Of a stretch of DNA of 56,533 nt, positions 25,606 through 37,114 are shown in pieces. Both the position numbers and the translations under genes were made by a program. The notes beneath the pieces are model-generated. The model saw nothing but the letters and a program-made list of their open reading frames with translations, was not told the origin of the DNA and made no database searches. Each line of letters opens with the position of its first letter. Position 1 is the stretch's first letter. The stretch is from an uncultured Schlesneria sp. GTDB lineage: Bacteria > Planctomycetota > Planctomycetia > Planctomycetales > Planctomycetaceae. The stretch is from assembly GCA_903899985.1 (NCBI GenBank), contig CAIULL010000021.1, positions 1-56,533 on the forward strand. Direction: 5' to 3'.

Positions 25606-27222
25606 TTAGCGGACCGATCCTTCGACCTTGCTCTTTTTATTACCTTCGGTGTCATCGCTGCGTGTGACAAGCACCTGAGTCGTCAGCATCAAGCCTGCAA
25701 TCGACGCTGCGTTACGAAGGGCACTCTTCACGACTTTGGCAGGATCGATGATGCCAGCCTTATACATATCCACATACTTGCCAGCATTAGCGTCATAGCC
25801 GGTATTAGTCGGCATGTTGCGAACTTCATCGGCCACAACGCTACCATCAAGTCCAGAGTTCGCGACAATCTGGCGAATCGGGGCTTCCAAAGCCTTAATT
25901 ACGATTTGAACGCCGATTTTCTCGTCACCCTTGGCTTTCACTTCGCTGACTGCCGAGATGGCGCGCAGCAAGGCCACACCACCGCCAGGAAGGATTCCTT
26001 CTTCCACTGCGGCGCGGGTGGCATGCAACGCATCTTCCATCCGAGCCTTTGTCTGCTTCATTTCAGCTTCGGTTGCAGCTCCGACAGAGATGATCGCGAC
26101 GCCACCGGTCATCTTCGCAAGTCGTTCTTGGAACTTTTCGCGATCATACTCACTTTCGGTGGCTTCGATCTGACGACGAATCTGATCGACGCGAGCCTTG
26201 ATCTGCTCTTTATCGCCAGCTCCATCAATGATCGTACAGGTGTCCTTGGTCACTTCGACCTTCTTGGCACGGCCCAGGTGAGCAATCTCGACCGACTCAA
26301 GCTTGATTCCCAGATCTTCCGAAATCAGCGTTCCGCCAGTCTGGGTGGCCATGTCGCCCATCATCGCTTTGCGACGATCGCCAAATCCTGGAGCCTTGAC
26401 GGCGCAGATGTTCAAAACGCCACGAAGCTTATTAACAACCAGGGCGGTCAGAGCTTCGCTGTCAACGTCTTCCGCGACGACCAGCAATGGCTTACTTCGC
26501 TGAGCGACCTTTTCCAGCAGTGGGACAAAGTCACGCAGGCTGGAGATCTTCTTTTCGAACAGAAGAATGTAACAGTCTTCCAGCACACACTGCATGGATT
26601 CCGGACTGTTCACAAAGTATGGCGAAATGTATCCCTTGTCGAACTGAAGTCCTTCAGCCAACTCGAGGGTTGTCGAATTTCCCTTGCCCTCTTCCACTGT
26701 GATCACGCCATCGCGACCGACTTTTTCCATTGCATCGGCGATCAGATTGCCAACAACGCGATCATTGTTTGCAGAAATCGAACCGACTTGAGCGATCTCT
26801 TCTTTCTTCTCGACCGGCTTGGCCATCTTCTCAACAAAGGCAATCGCTGCATCGACAGCCTTTTCGATACCTTTGCGGACAACAGTCGGGTTCGCACCAA
26901 GTGTCAACCCGCGAAGTCCTTCGCTGTAGATTGCTCGCGCCAGAACCGTCGCCGTCGTGGTCCCGTCTCCCGCCACGTCGCTGGTCTTTGACGCGACTTC
27001 ATTGACGAGCTTGGCTCCCATATTTTCATAAGGATCCTCGAGCTCGACTTCCTTTGAAACTGTCACACCGTCTTTCGTAACGACAGGGTTTCCGAAGGAT
27101 TTGTCAATAATGACATTTCGTCCGGTGGGACCCATCGTCACCGCGACAGCCTTTGCAAGCGTCTCCACGCCGTGAAGCAGCTTGATGCGGGCTCGATCTT
27201 CAAACAACAGTTGCTTAGCCAC
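25606..27222 (-). CDS. groEL: Chaperonin GroEL, second copy without Gly-Met tail
   Basis: A 538-aa Hsp60. Equatorial nucleotide site [13 protein letters not shown], the DKxxG-like start ([15 protein letters not shown]), and apical and intermediate domains are all full length. The C-terminus is [10 protein letters not shown] instead of the usual GGM repeat, a typical sign of a specialised paralogue. The start is GTG 27222. It is the third gene of the cluster after groEL and groES, separated from groES by 125 bases. Relative to the 27723 copy it has diverged substantially (for example [17 protein letters not shown] against [17 protein letters not shown]). It could form its own rings or mixed ones; substrate set unknown. 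Confidence 0.96.
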   Translation of the reverse strand: MAKQLLFEDRARIKLLHGVETLAKAVAVTMGPTGRNVIIDKSFGNPVVTKDGVTVSKEVELEDPYENMGAKLVNEVASKTSDVAGDGTTTATVLARAIYSEGLRGLTLGANPTVVRKGIEKAVDAAIAFVEKMAKPVEKKEEIAQVGSISANNDRVVGNLIADAMEKVGRDGVITVEEGKGNSTTLELAEGLQFDKGYISPYFVNSPESMQCVLEDCYILLFEKKISSLRDFVPLLEKVAQRSKPLLVVAEDVDSEALTALVVNKLRGVLNICAVKAPGFGDRRKAMMGDMATQTGGTLISEDLGIKLESVEIAHLGRAKKVEVTKDTCTIIDGAGDKEQIKARVDQIRRQIEATESEYDREKFQERLAKMTGGVAIISVGAATEAEMKQTKARMEDALHATRAAVEEGILPGGGVALLRAISAVSEVKAKGDEKIGVQIVIKALEAPIRQIVANSGLDGSVVADEVRNMPTNTGYDANAGKYVDMYKAGIIDPAKVVKSALRNAASIAGLMLTTQVLVTRSDDTEGNKKSKVEGSVR

Positions 27223-27347
27223 AACGGGACTCCAATGGAAAAATTATATGAGAATGCAATCCCTGACGGGATGATCACAACCGCTAGAAACGATTTCGCG
27301 TCGCTTCCCAGCTCCAATCGATCCACATCCGATTTCGGGGAATTCAG

Positions 27348-27638
27348 TTACGAGACAACTTTCGCGAGAATGTCCGATTCGCGAAGAATTTTGATATCCT
27401 TCTTGTCGACTTCAATTTCCGTCCCGCCGTATTTCGCGAACAGAACTTCGTCGCCAATCGCGACCGCGATTGGTGCTCGTTCGCCGCTGTCCAGCAATCG
27501 GCCTGGGCCGACGGCAATGACTTTACCGCGTTGGGGCTTTTCCTTGGCGGTATCTGGCAACACGATACCACCGGCCGTCTTCTCTTCAGCGGTCAATGGT
27601 TCGACAACAACACGGTCATCAAGAGGTTTGAGTTTCAT
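27348..27638 (-). CDS. groES: Co-chaperonin GroES
   Basis: A 96-aa lid protein of the chaperonin. [15 protein letters not shown] start, the mobile loop [21 protein letters not shown], and the closing [19 protein letters not shown] are canonical. ATG 27638. It lies between the two groEL genes, an order (groEL first, groES second) opposite to the usual groES-groEL. Confidence 0.97.
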   Translation of the reverse strand: MKLKPLDDRVVVEPLTAEEKTAGGIVLPDTAKEKPQRGKVIAVGPGRLLDSGERAPIAVAIGDEVLFAKYGGTEIEVDKKDIKILRESDILAKVVS

Positions 27639-27722
27639 CGATTTTGGTCCTATTTGGTAAAGTTGGTAAAGTTAGTGTTCTAGTTATTGGGCTGTCAGAT
27701 CGGGTGCAGATGCTTCAGGGGA

Positions 27723-29911
<2,189 letters not shown>

Positions 29912-30352
29912 ATGACATTTCGATTCCGATTTGAATCCGTGTTGAAGTTACGACAACACGAGCGAGAACGGGAACGCCAGACCGTTGCACAGGCGCGTCG
30001 GTCACATGCCGAAGTCATCGCGAAAAAAGATGCGATAGTGCAAAAGCGAATGACAACGATCAGCGAACTTCGTCAAATGAGTGTCGGCGACATTTGGATT
30101 GTTGATCAGATCCAAAGTCGGCAAGCCCATATTGAAATACTGAATCAAGAACTATTTCACGTCGAGGTGGATCTTGCCAAGGCGGAATCACATCTCGCCA
30201 AATGCCTGAAGCACTTGATTGCCGCAGACCAGGCCGTTTGCTCACTTGAACGGCTTGCTGAACACCAGCGAACCGAATTTGATCGGACAGAAGCCAAAAT
30301 CGAAGCACGGTTCCTCGATGATATTGCATCGCCGAATCGGAGAGTTGCGTAA
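29912..30352 (+). CDS. FliJ-like flagellar export coiled-coil protein
   Basis: A 146-aa all-helical protein. The opening TFRFRFESVLKLRQHERERE matches the FliJ signature (F.F.LE.VL.LR...E), and the rest is a two-helix coiled coil rich in Gln, Glu, Arg and Ala. FliJ is a soluble part of the flagellar type III export ATPase complex, acting with FliI and FliH. Neither is visible in the window, so this copy is separated from its usual partners. It lies 106 bases before ispG, perhaps on the same transcript by chance. Because coiled coils look alike, the assignment rests mainly on the N-terminal motif and size. Confidence 0.75.
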   Translation: MTFRFRFESVLKLRQHERERERQTVAQARRSHAEVIAKKDAIVQKRMTTISELRQMSVGDIWIVDQIQSRQAHIEILNQELFHVEVDLAKAESHLAKCLKHLIAADQAVCSLERLAEHQRTEFDRTEAKIEARFLDDIASPNRRVA

Positions 30353-30458
30353 AAATCCCGTTGAAGATTGCACGGACCAATCCGCAGGTGGACCATCTGA
30401 TGGTGGCCTACTAGAATCAGAATTCGTGTAATCAATTAGCGGCACAAGGAAGCGACAA

Positions 30459-31601
30459 GTGGAACTTCGACGAAACGCAACACGGGCAGTCAAAATTGGT
30501 TCGGCGACAATTGGTGATGGACATCCCATTGCCGTCCAAAGTATGACAGCGACACAAACACAAAACATTGATGCGACCGTCGGTCAGATCGAGGATCTGT
30601 TTGCGGCTGGTGCTGACGTGATTCGCGTCGCGGTTGACAGCACGAAAGACGCTGCTGCACTGGCGGAAATCCGCAAACAGACCAAAGCGAATCTGGTGGT
30701 CGATTTGCAAGAGAATTATCGACTGGCTGAAATCGTCGCACCGCACGTCGATAAGATTCGCTACAACCCCGGTCACCTTTATCATCACGAACGGGAAAAA
30801 CCCTGGCAGGAAAAAGTGAGATACCTGGCGTCTGTGGCGACGGATCACGACTGCGCGATGCGAGTGGGTGTGAACTGTGGCTCGGTCGACCCCGCCAAAA
30901 AGGAAAAGTACGACCCAGACGATTCGATTACCCCGATGCTGGAAAGCGCCTGGGAGCACTGCGACTTTCTCGATTCAATCGGTTTTGTCCGATATTGCGT
31001 TTCGCTGAAAGATTCAGATCCGAAAAAAGTTATTGAGGGGAACCGGCGATTCGCAGAAAAGCGTCCAGATATTCCGCTCCATCTCGGCGTGACCGAGGCG
31101 GGGATGCCGCCCGATGGAATCATCAAAACACGAATCGCCTTTGAGCAACTGATCAGCAAAGGAATCGGAGATACAATCCGAGTTTCACTGACAGTCCCTA
31201 ATTCACAAAAATCCGAAGAGATCATCGCCGGTCGAAAGATTCTCGATGATATCGCGGCTGGTCGGGTACGTTCCGTCGTTGACTATGGGCTCAAAACTCT
31301 CAACATCATCAGTTGTCCGAGTTGTTCTCGCGTGGAAAACGAGGCGTTTATCGAATTGGCTCAACAAGTCAAAGCGATGACGGCTTATGCAGAGGACCAT
31401 GCGGTCACGATTGCAGTCATGGGATGCCGAGTGAACGGTCCCGGTGAAACCGATGATGCCGATCTCGGCCTTTGGTGCGGACCCAACTTCGTGAACTTGA
31501 AGAAAGGCTCGCTCGAACTCGGAGCCTTTCCATATGATGCAATTCTGCCGCGTCTCAAAGCGGAACTCGACATCGTCATTGCTTCGAAGACTAAGGGTTA
31601 A
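30459..31601 (+). CDS. ispG: 4-hydroxy-3-methylbut-2-enyl diphosphate synthase IspG (GcpE)
   Basis: A 380-aa iron-sulfur enzyme of the MEP isoprenoid pathway, converting MEcPP to HMBPP. TIM-barrel part opens with [19 protein letters not shown] and continues with [11 protein letters not shown] and IRYNPGHLY. The [4Fe-4S] ligands are in SCPSCSR and in [16 protein letters not shown]. Length matches the bacterial short form, without the extra domain of plant and Chlamydia enzymes. The start is GTG 30459 with AAGGA eight bases upstream. The stop overlaps the end of the convergent TPR/YfaP gene by 11 bases. Confidence 0.96.
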   Translation: MELRRNATRAVKIGSATIGDGHPIAVQSMTATQTQNIDATVGQIEDLFAAGADVIRVAVDSTKDAAALAEIRKQTKANLVVDLQENYRLAEIVAPHVDKIRYNPGHLYHHEREKPWQEKVRYLASVATDHDCAMRVGVNCGSVDPAKKEKYDPDDSITPMLESAWEHCDFLDSIGFVRYCVSLKDSDPKKVIEGNRRFAEKRPDIPLHLGVTEAGMPPDGIIKTRIAFEQLISKGIGDTIRVSLTVPNSQKSEEIIAGRKILDDIAAGRVRSVVDYGLKTLNIISCPSCSRVENEAFIELAQQVKAMTAYAEDHAVTIAVMGCRVNGPGETDDADLGLWCGPNFVNLKKGSLELGAFPYDAILPRLKAELDIVIASKTKG

Positions 31602-32757
31602 CGGTAAAAGAAAAAACATCGGTGATCGACGAGAAGACCGGGTTCGCGTTGATTCGGACGTATCTTCGATCTCCGGAGACCGTCGCCATGGCACTCATTC
31701 TGACACCTTCTGCAATTTGAGTGATGACAGGAGTATACCCAACCGCTGCGCCCCGCTGCCCGATCTGACCCACCCCACCTCCAGCACCCAGTTGAGCGAG
31801 GACTGACTGGTGGGCGCCCTGATTTGAACTCACTTTAAGCTCGCCGTTTTGTCGCACAAGATTCGCTTGTTCCCTTCTTCCTCGGCTGAGCGAAAAGCGA
31901 ATACTTTGATCGGTCGGGCCGATGAATAACGTTTCGGAAAACGATTCTTCATTTGCAGTCCCACGATCTCGCGTAATCGTTATCCGAGCTCGCTTTCCAA
32001 CGATGTCTCCCGACACGTGCTTGACGATGGCACAATATTCTCCCGCGAAGCCTTGAGGACAGAGATATTCTTCGTAACAGTGATCTTGAATCGGTCCAAA
32101 TCCGTCGTGGACAAAAATCCCGCCAGCGGAAGTCATCGTCTGCGTAGCAGAGCAGATCGTTCCTGCAGGTTCACGAATTTGCAGATCGAGATCCCCCTGT
32201 CCGCTCCATTCCAAGCGAACAACGAGGTCCAGACGTCGCGCTTTCTGCATTTCCGTCCGAAGTTCGAAAGCTTTAGAAAAATCGCCGCTCTTCATCAGAG
32301 CCGACTCAGCACTCGCCGCAGATTCTTCTGCTAATCGATTCAGCCGCTCACGCCCTTTCACCCATGAAAACGTCAGAACCTCAGGGGCCGACCAGGCAAT
32401 GGCGTTATAGTTCTTCGTTCGAGTCGCAAGTTCCAGCGCGAGAACGTAAGGCTCAGGACGTGAAGGGTCCATTGCTGCGGCTTGTCGGTAAAGCTCCAAA
32501 GCGCGATCGATTCGTTCGAACCGGACAAGGTAAGCCGCCAGACGCACCATCGAACGGGGATCGTTCAGGATCACGTCCTGGCTCGATAAGAGTACTCGCT
32601 CAATCTGTGCCTTGGGGCGCCCGGTGGCTTGCATTGTTTCCGCCAGGACCTGGTACATCCAAGGCTGAATTTGACTGTGCAAGATCGCTTGTTCAAGACA
32701 CGTAATCACATCTTCATGCTTGCGATTTTCAACAAGCTCCAGAACGACATCATGCAC
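31591..32757 (-). CDS. TPR and YfaP-like domain protein; possibly the 3' part of a frameshifted gene
   Basis: From GTG 32757 the frame gives 388 aa: helical TPR-like repeats in the first 150 residues ([25 protein letters not shown]), then a beta-rich region ([40 protein letters not shown]) like the YfaP/DUF2135 fold. The same frame is open upstream to a stop at 32992-32994 and encodes a polar Ser/Asn/Lys linker and then PEERLAFWSRFFEKEVPPDI, which reads like real protein. Yet there is no ATG, GTG or TTG in that extension. The upstream VWA/STN gene ends at 32952, with an A9 run at its end. A -1 shift there would join the two frames. So this is either a separate gene with a late start, the second half of one long protein, or a gene split by a homopolymer error. 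Confidence 0.7.
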   Translation of the reverse strand: MHDVVLELVENRKHEDVITCLEQAILHSQIQPWMYQVLAETMQATGRPKAQIERVLLSSQDVILNDPRSMVRLAAYLVRFERIDRALELYRQAAAMDPSRPEPYVLALELATRTKNYNAIAWSAPEVLTFSWVKGRERLNRLAEESAASAESALMKSGDFSKAFELRTEMQKARRLDLVVRLEWSGQGDLDLQIREPAGTICSATQTMTSAGGIFVHDGFGPIQDHCYEEYLCPQGFAGEYCAIVKHVSGDIVGKRARITITRDRGTANEESFSETLFIGPTDQSIRFSLSRGRREQANLVRQNGELKVSSNQGAHQSVLAQLGAGGGVGQIGQRGAAVGYTPVITQIAEGVRMSAMATVSGDRRYVRINANPVFSSITDVFSFTVNP

Positions 32758-32951
32758 AATGTCAGGCGGGACTTCTTTTTCGAAGAAACGACTCCAGAAA
32801 GCCAGCCGCTCTTCTGGGCTGGAAATGGGCGGCAGCTTTGTAGGCGATCGCTTCGCTGCATCAACAGAAGCGGCGGAATTCGTCGAATCGGACGAACTCC
32901 GCCGCTTTTTGTCACTGCTGTTTTCAGTCGCTTCAGAATTCCCTGATGGGT

Positions 32952-35534
32952 TTACTTGTTCCGTTTTTTTTTCAGATTCTTGATGGTCGCATTATCCAGC
33001 TTCGGAGCATCCGCAGGATTTGCTTCCTCTGCTTTATTGGCCTTTGGTTTGACCTGTTCCGGTGGAATACTAAAGAAACCGCCACCACCGAAGCCGCCAC
33101 CACCCATACCCATACCACCGCCACCCATTCCACCGCCCATGCCGCCGCCGCCCATACCACCGCCACCCATACCACCACCCATCATTCCGCCACCCATACC
33201 ACCACCGCCACCACCGGACTGGATGCGAATAACAAGGTCAGCAACAGGATAGACACGGGTCGACATTTTTTCGTCTGCCTTTTCCTGGGTCGTGATCTTC
33301 ATCACTTCGTCTTCGATCACGTAAGTCAGCTGCAAAGGCTCCAGCAACAGACGCAAGGCGCTACGCAACGTGATACCGGACATCACGAGGTTCACTTGTT
33401 GATCAGTACTGATCCCGGCATCGGCTAAAGCGGGTTGATCGATCCAGATTTCGATCTTGTGAAGATCTTCGAGATATTCCAGAGCGTCCTTCAGCGGCTG
33501 ATCCGTGAACTGGACTTCGGTCGTATCCTTTAAGGCCTGTTGGATTCGTTGTTCGTTCGGGCTGTCTTTGCGAAGATCGACCGTGGCCCATTTACGTCGT
33601 CGTTCGGTTAAAGCCTTCCATACCTCCGCATTCGGGAACCGAATCGGGGGTTCGTCCGGGAATGGGATATGAGCCAACTCGACCTGATAAAGAGCTTCCA
33701 GGAACTGGTCAGAACGGCGTGCTCGTAAGCGGTTCGACCGTGCGAGCTGATGTGCAGCTTCGGCGTTAAATCGAGCCGCTGCCGAGGTTCCTTCACCAGG
33801 TCGAAGATTGATCGCGACGTCGGCAACGTTCTGAGCTTCACCAAACGCTTCTTCACGTCCGTGAAAACCTTCGGACATCAATGCTCGAACGCGGTCAATC
33901 AATCCTTCAAGCCGTTCTTCGTCCAGCTGAAGTTGTTCGGTCAGTCGTTTTTGAGCTTCCAACTGGGAAAGCTCTTCAGCAAGGTGAACCTTATCTTGAG
34001 CTCGCTTGTCAGACAGATTCTTCATCTGATTGATTTCACTCTCCAATCGCTTTTGCAATTGAAGGCGATCTTCTGGAGCAATGTCGATGGATGATCGAAC
34101 GGAATTTTCAACCTGCTTTAGTTGAGCCAGATTGGATTCCGGGTCGTCAGTCTTTCGCGCACCGTCAATGGCGTTGCTGACCTGATTGCGAAGCTTTTCG
34201 GTTTTGACACGAATCGCTTGCTCTTGATCTCGCGTCAAACTTGAATTTGCATTCGGTACTGCGCGGCTATCTAGCTCGCCCGGTTCAGGGGCTGCGGGAA
34301 TATCCCCGGGCTGTACCTGAGAAACTTGCGTGACTCGAAGTCTTTCGGACGAATTCGCCAATGATTTCGCAGTTCGGTTTCCTGGATCGACTTCAGTGAC
34401 CCGACGAGCAATTTCCGCCGCCTGATCAATTTGACCACGTGCGAGTTGTTGAGCTCCGAACTGCAATGCTCCTTCCATCGAATCAATGAAACTTCCCTGG
34501 TACACCTGCATCAAACCACGTCCGGCTAGCGAATTGCTTAGACCTTGATCCTTTTCGACCTGGTCCGCGACAGCAGCAAGAAATGCAGACCCCGCTTGTT
34601 CAACGGGGGCGGAAAGACGCCATTCCAGCGTTTCGCCGGCGTTTTCAGCCGTGAAAACAACTCGAGCGTTGGCGGCGATTGCCCCACGAACGACATGAAT
34701 CGTTTCGCGATCGGTCCTCAAAGGCAGCAGCGGCAGCGATGTAACTTCGTTGTTTGACATCGTGACTTGTGTTGGGAAAAACACTGGCTGTTGGATTGCT
34801 CGCCCCAATTTTTGCCCGGCGTCAATCGCAAGTTGGGATTGTCCGACCCCTTCTCGACCGATGTCTTTACGGCTGTCAAAATCGACATAGCCACCAGTTT
34901 GATGAGCCATGACCCCCAGCAGCTGAAGATTGATTTGAGGTCCGACACCGTAGCTGTTAAACGATGTTTTCTGGCTCCGCAACTGGGCAACCATGCTGCG
35001 AAGTTCTTTCGACTCCAAAAGATCAGCGGTACTCAAACCATCGCCGATGTAGGTGATTGACTTTTGGGCGCCGGCACCGGATTTCAAGGCTGCATCAATA
35101 ATCGCTTGGAAATTAGTGGCACCGAGTGGAATTCTCGTCTTTAACGCAGCAAGGCTCGAATTCACGGAATCGCTATTCGGGCTTGCGAGCGACGCCATCA
35201 GTGGTTCTGCCTGAACGTCGACAGCAAAAACCTGAACCCGGTCCGTTTCCGGAAGTGTCTTCAGCAGCGATTCCAGCACGGCGAATGAATGAAGCCGATG
35301 AGCTCCAATCTGACTTGCCGATGTGTCGACGAAGACCAGATGGTCGTGTGCCGTGACGCCAAGTGATGGCTGTTGCAACTGAAACAACAAAGCCTGTGCA
35401 ATATTGCCGTCGCCCGATACATGCTTCAGTACCGGTGCGGGGACCGAGTTTTCGGCGGCGCGCAATTCACTTCCGACGAAGCCGGCGGCTATCACCGGAA
35501 CCAGGAACAGTCTCTTGAAGATTGATCGGTTCAT
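32952..35534 (-). CDS. Secreted VWA-domain protein with STN-like domain and Gly/Met-rich tail
   Basis: 860 aa. Signal peptide 1-26. A VWA domain at about 60-190 with MIDAS start DTSAS and later YIGDGLSTAD; a long helical, Gln/Glu/Arg-rich middle; then a secretin/TonB short N-terminal (STN)-like domain at about 690-765 (VQFTDQPLKDALEYLEDL, VNLVMSGITLRSALRLLLEP, YVIEDEVMKI). Residues about 785-830 are Gly/Met-rich, and the last residues are Lys-rich (NLKKKRNK). This architecture is familiar in planctomycetes and is thought to act at the cell surface or periplasm. ATG 35534 is preceded by a GGGAAGAAA ribosome site. The final codons contain nine A in a row, discussed separately. Confidence 0.87.
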   Translation of the reverse strand: MNRSIFKRLFLVPVIAAGFVGSELRAAENSVPAPVLKHVSGDGNIAQALLFQLQQPSLGVTAHDHLVFVDTSASQIGAHRLHSFAVLESLLKTLPETDRVQVFAVDVQAEPLMASLASPNSDSVNSSLAALKTRIPLGATNFQAIIDAALKSGAGAQKSITYIGDGLSTADLLESKELRSMVAQLRSQKTSFNSYGVGPQINLQLLGVMAHQTGGYVDFDSRKDIGREGVGQSQLAIDAGQKLGRAIQQPVFFPTQVTMSNNEVTSLPLLPLRTDRETIHVVRGAIAANARVVFTAENAGETLEWRLSAPVEQAGSAFLAAVADQVEKDQGLSNSLAGRGLMQVYQGSFIDSMEGALQFGAQQLARGQIDQAAEIARRVTEVDPGNRTAKSLANSSERLRVTQVSQVQPGDIPAAPEPGELDSRAVPNANSSLTRDQEQAIRVKTEKLRNQVSNAIDGARKTDDPESNLAQLKQVENSVRSSIDIAPEDRLQLQKRLESEINQMKNLSDKRAQDKVHLAEELSQLEAQKRLTEQLQLDEERLEGLIDRVRALMSEGFHGREEAFGEAQNVADVAINLRPGEGTSAAARFNAEAAHQLARSNRLRARRSDQFLEALYQVELAHIPFPDEPPIRFPNAEVWKALTERRRKWATVDLRKDSPNEQRIQQALKDTTEVQFTDQPLKDALEYLEDLHKIEIWIDQPALADAGISTDQQVNLVMSGITLRSALRLLLEPLQLTYVIEDEVMKITTQEKADEKMSTRVYPVADLVIRIQSGGGGGGMGGGMMGGGMGGGGMGGGGMGGGMGGGGMGMGGGGFGGGGFFSIPPEQVKPKANKAEEANPADAPKLDNATIKNLKKKRNK
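32964..32972 (-). other. A9 slippery run at the junction of two frames
   Basis: On the minus strand the VWA/STN gene ends CTG AAA AAA AAA CGG and stops five codons later. A -1 shift on A-AAA-AAA enters a frame open for the whole following 460 codons (to 31591). Both programmed ribosomal or transcriptional slippage and a one-base error in the homopolymer (A10 in the true sequence) would explain this. It is a seen pattern; which cause applies is not known. Confidence 0.6.
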
Positions 35535-35681
35535 TTTTCTTCCCTCGCGTCTGAATCAGGCCGAGCACCTGAGTCGGAGATTTCCTGGTTGGTACGTCGG
35601 TTTAGACTTGATTAAAAAATTCTAGCCTTTTAGATGCCCGAAATGAAAACAAATTTCTTTCAGGGCACGGAATTTTCGAAA

Positions 35682-35725
35682 AGGTGATTCCCTGGCTTCA
35701 GGCAGCCTCTGCTGAAGAATCACCT
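35682..35725 (-). terminator. Hairpin terminator after the 35720 gene
   Basis: Outer arms AGGTGATTC (35682-35690) and GAATCACCT (35717-35725) pair perfectly, with an inner CTTCAG/CTGAAG stem. On the minus strand it begins at the stop codon of the hypothetical gene and is followed by TTTTC, giving a plausible rho-independent terminator. Confidence 0.55.
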
Positions 35726-36235
35726 CTTTTTGACTTCTTTCGTTTCACCCAGAATGACCATTCGTTCTGCATTCAGTTTTCGCAGGCGAGAGATCGAATA
35801 GATGCGGACAACTTTATTGCGATACGTCAGATGTCCATTATTGTCGTATCCTAAAAGATTCGTATCGACCCAATCCGCCAGAGATTCGTCTTTGATGCTG
35901 TTCTTCTTCAACTGGTAAACGGCCACGTTCAACGCCGCAAAAGTATCTGGATCAACTCCGTGCCCGCTTTCCAGATCTTCTTTAGCGTTGATACCGCCCA
36001 CTAAAACCGCGTAAGGGTTAACCCCCTTAGTCACGGACTCATATCGCGATTCAAGCTTCAACTGCTCCGATGCTTTCTTCAACGCGTCGTGAGCATCATT
36101 GATTTTTTTTGTCGCTTCATCGGAGACAGAGTCTTCAGGTTGAGCGAACGCCACTCGGTGAAGCTGACATGTCCCAAGAATGTATCCGATTGCGACCAAA
36201 CACCCTGCCGTTAAAACTCGTACTGAACTTCGCAT
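35720..36235 (-). CDS. Hypothetical exported or membrane-anchored protein
   Basis: About 171 aa from ATG 36235, chosen because AGGAG lies eight bases upstream and residues 1-30 then form a signal or anchor (VRVLTAGCLVAIGYILGTC). The frame is open to 36391. The mature part has an acidic helical region (DEATKKINDAHDALKKASEQ) and then a mixed domain (VNPYAVLVGGINAKEDLESG, VVRIYSISRLRKLNAERMV). No family recognised. It could be a secreted structural or regulatory protein; nothing in the context narrows this. Confidence 0.7.
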   Translation of the reverse strand: MRSSVRVLTAGCLVAIGYILGTCQLHRVAFAQPEDSVSDEATKKINDAHDALKKASEQLKLESRYESVTKGVNPYAVLVGGINAKEDLESGHGVDPDTFAALNVAVYQLKKNSIKDESLADWVDTNLLGYDNNGHLTYRNKVVRIYSISRLRKLNAERMVILGETKEVKKR

Positions 36236-36404
36236 GAGATGACTCCTGTTTTGTGCCGAAAGCCGCTTGAAAATATCGCCGACACCGACGGCTTGCCACA
36301 GGATTTGCCTCCTCAGCCAGCACAAAATCGAATTTCCTTGTTCGAAACCGTTTGAATAAACAGGGTAACCACGAACTACATCGTCGGGCAATTTCTTCGA
36401 AAAC

Positions 36405-36617
36405 TCACGCAGCCCGGTCGTGGGAATGATAGGTTTCCGTTGAAATTGATGGCATTTTATTCAAATTGGATTTTTTTTGTTCCAATTCTTTAATACGCCG
36501 ACCCGCTGGTCCTAAATGAAAACTGATAAAGACAAAAAACGCCGAGACACTCAAGGCAAGTACGCAAAAACCAATCGCTGTTTGATCGTCACTTGCTGTT
36601 TGTAACAGATTGAACAT
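36405..36617 (-). CDS. Small membrane protein
   Basis: 70 aa with one hydrophobic helix at about residues 14-34 (AIGFCVLALSVSAFFVFIS) and then a short basic and polar tail ending in HSHDRAA. GGAGGAG stands four to ten bases before the ATG, one of the better ribosome sites here, which supports expression. No family recognised. Same strand as the genes on either side. Confidence 0.65.
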   Translation of the reverse strand: MFNLLQTASDDQTAIGFCVLALSVSAFFVFISFHLGPAGRRIKELEQKKSNLNKMPSISTETYHSHDRAA

Positions 36618-36641
36618 TCACTCCTCCGTGGCCGTTGAACA

Positions 36642-36941
36642 TCAGAGATCGAGATATCCCTTGAATTCGGTTACACAGCGGCGAGCCTTCAACATTGTCC
36701 CTTTCGACAGCACCGTTTCTTGGTGCATGCTGACGAACAAGCGGTCTATGGCAGTCTGTTCGAGTTTGACGCCTGGTTCGGTCCGGAAAAGGCTTTGGAT
36801 GAATTCGTAAAAAGTATGCTGGATCATCATTTCGCACAAAAGCCCCCTTGCAATTCTTTCATTTCTGTTAAGCAACAGTCGCAATGCGTCGTAACGCCTT
36901 AATTCAAAGGGATTTAAATAATCGCAATCAATCACGAACAT
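36642..36941 (-). CDS. Hypothetical 99-aa protein (start uncertain)
   Basis: The frame is open from 37019; ATG 36941 (MFVIDCDYLNPFELRRY) is a plausible start because the upstream part looks non-coding, although its ribosome site is weak. The product is mostly helical (DALRLLLNRNERIARGLLCE, YEFIQSLF) with no membrane segment. It sits 24 bases upstream of the 70-aa membrane protein on the same strand. No family recognised. Confidence 0.45.
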   Translation of the reverse strand: MFVIDCDYLNPFELRRYDALRLLLNRNERIARGLLCEMMIQHTFYEFIQSLFRTEPGVKLEQTAIDRLFVSMHQETVLSKGTMLKARRCVTEFKGYLDL

Positions 36942-37087
36942 TTCTTTGATCCAAGTGTCCGGTTCCAACGTATTGTTAATATGTGACGGCCAAGGCCTCC
37001 CAAACCACATCAAGAGCAAACGGCACCGGCTTTGCTGCGATTGAAACGGTCAGGCTCGTTCTGTCAGACTGACAAGTGTGTTTCGTA

Positions 37088-37108
37088 CCTGTCCCATTTG
37101 ACAGGAGG
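37088..37108 (+). promoter_or_regulatory. Small hairpin overlapping the sigma factor ribosome site
   Basis: CCTGTC (37088-37093) can pair with GACAGG (37100-37105), whose last bases are part of the ribosome site AGGAGG (37103-37108). Further upstream TGTCA and TGACA (37062-37074) form another short inverted repeat. Pairing could limit translation start; stability is not calculated. Confidence 0.35.
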
Positions 37109-37114
37109 AAAATC

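Noticed and set aside
25438-26991. 517-codon plus-strand open frame opposite groEL2
   Set aside because: Antisense shadow of the second GroEL, with low-complexity His/Phe/Arg composition.
33072-33220. Regular GGTGG/CATACC pattern suggesting a DNA tandem repeat or CRISPR-like array
   Set aside because: It encodes the Gly/Met-rich tail of the VWA/STN protein in frame; there are no spacers of constant length.
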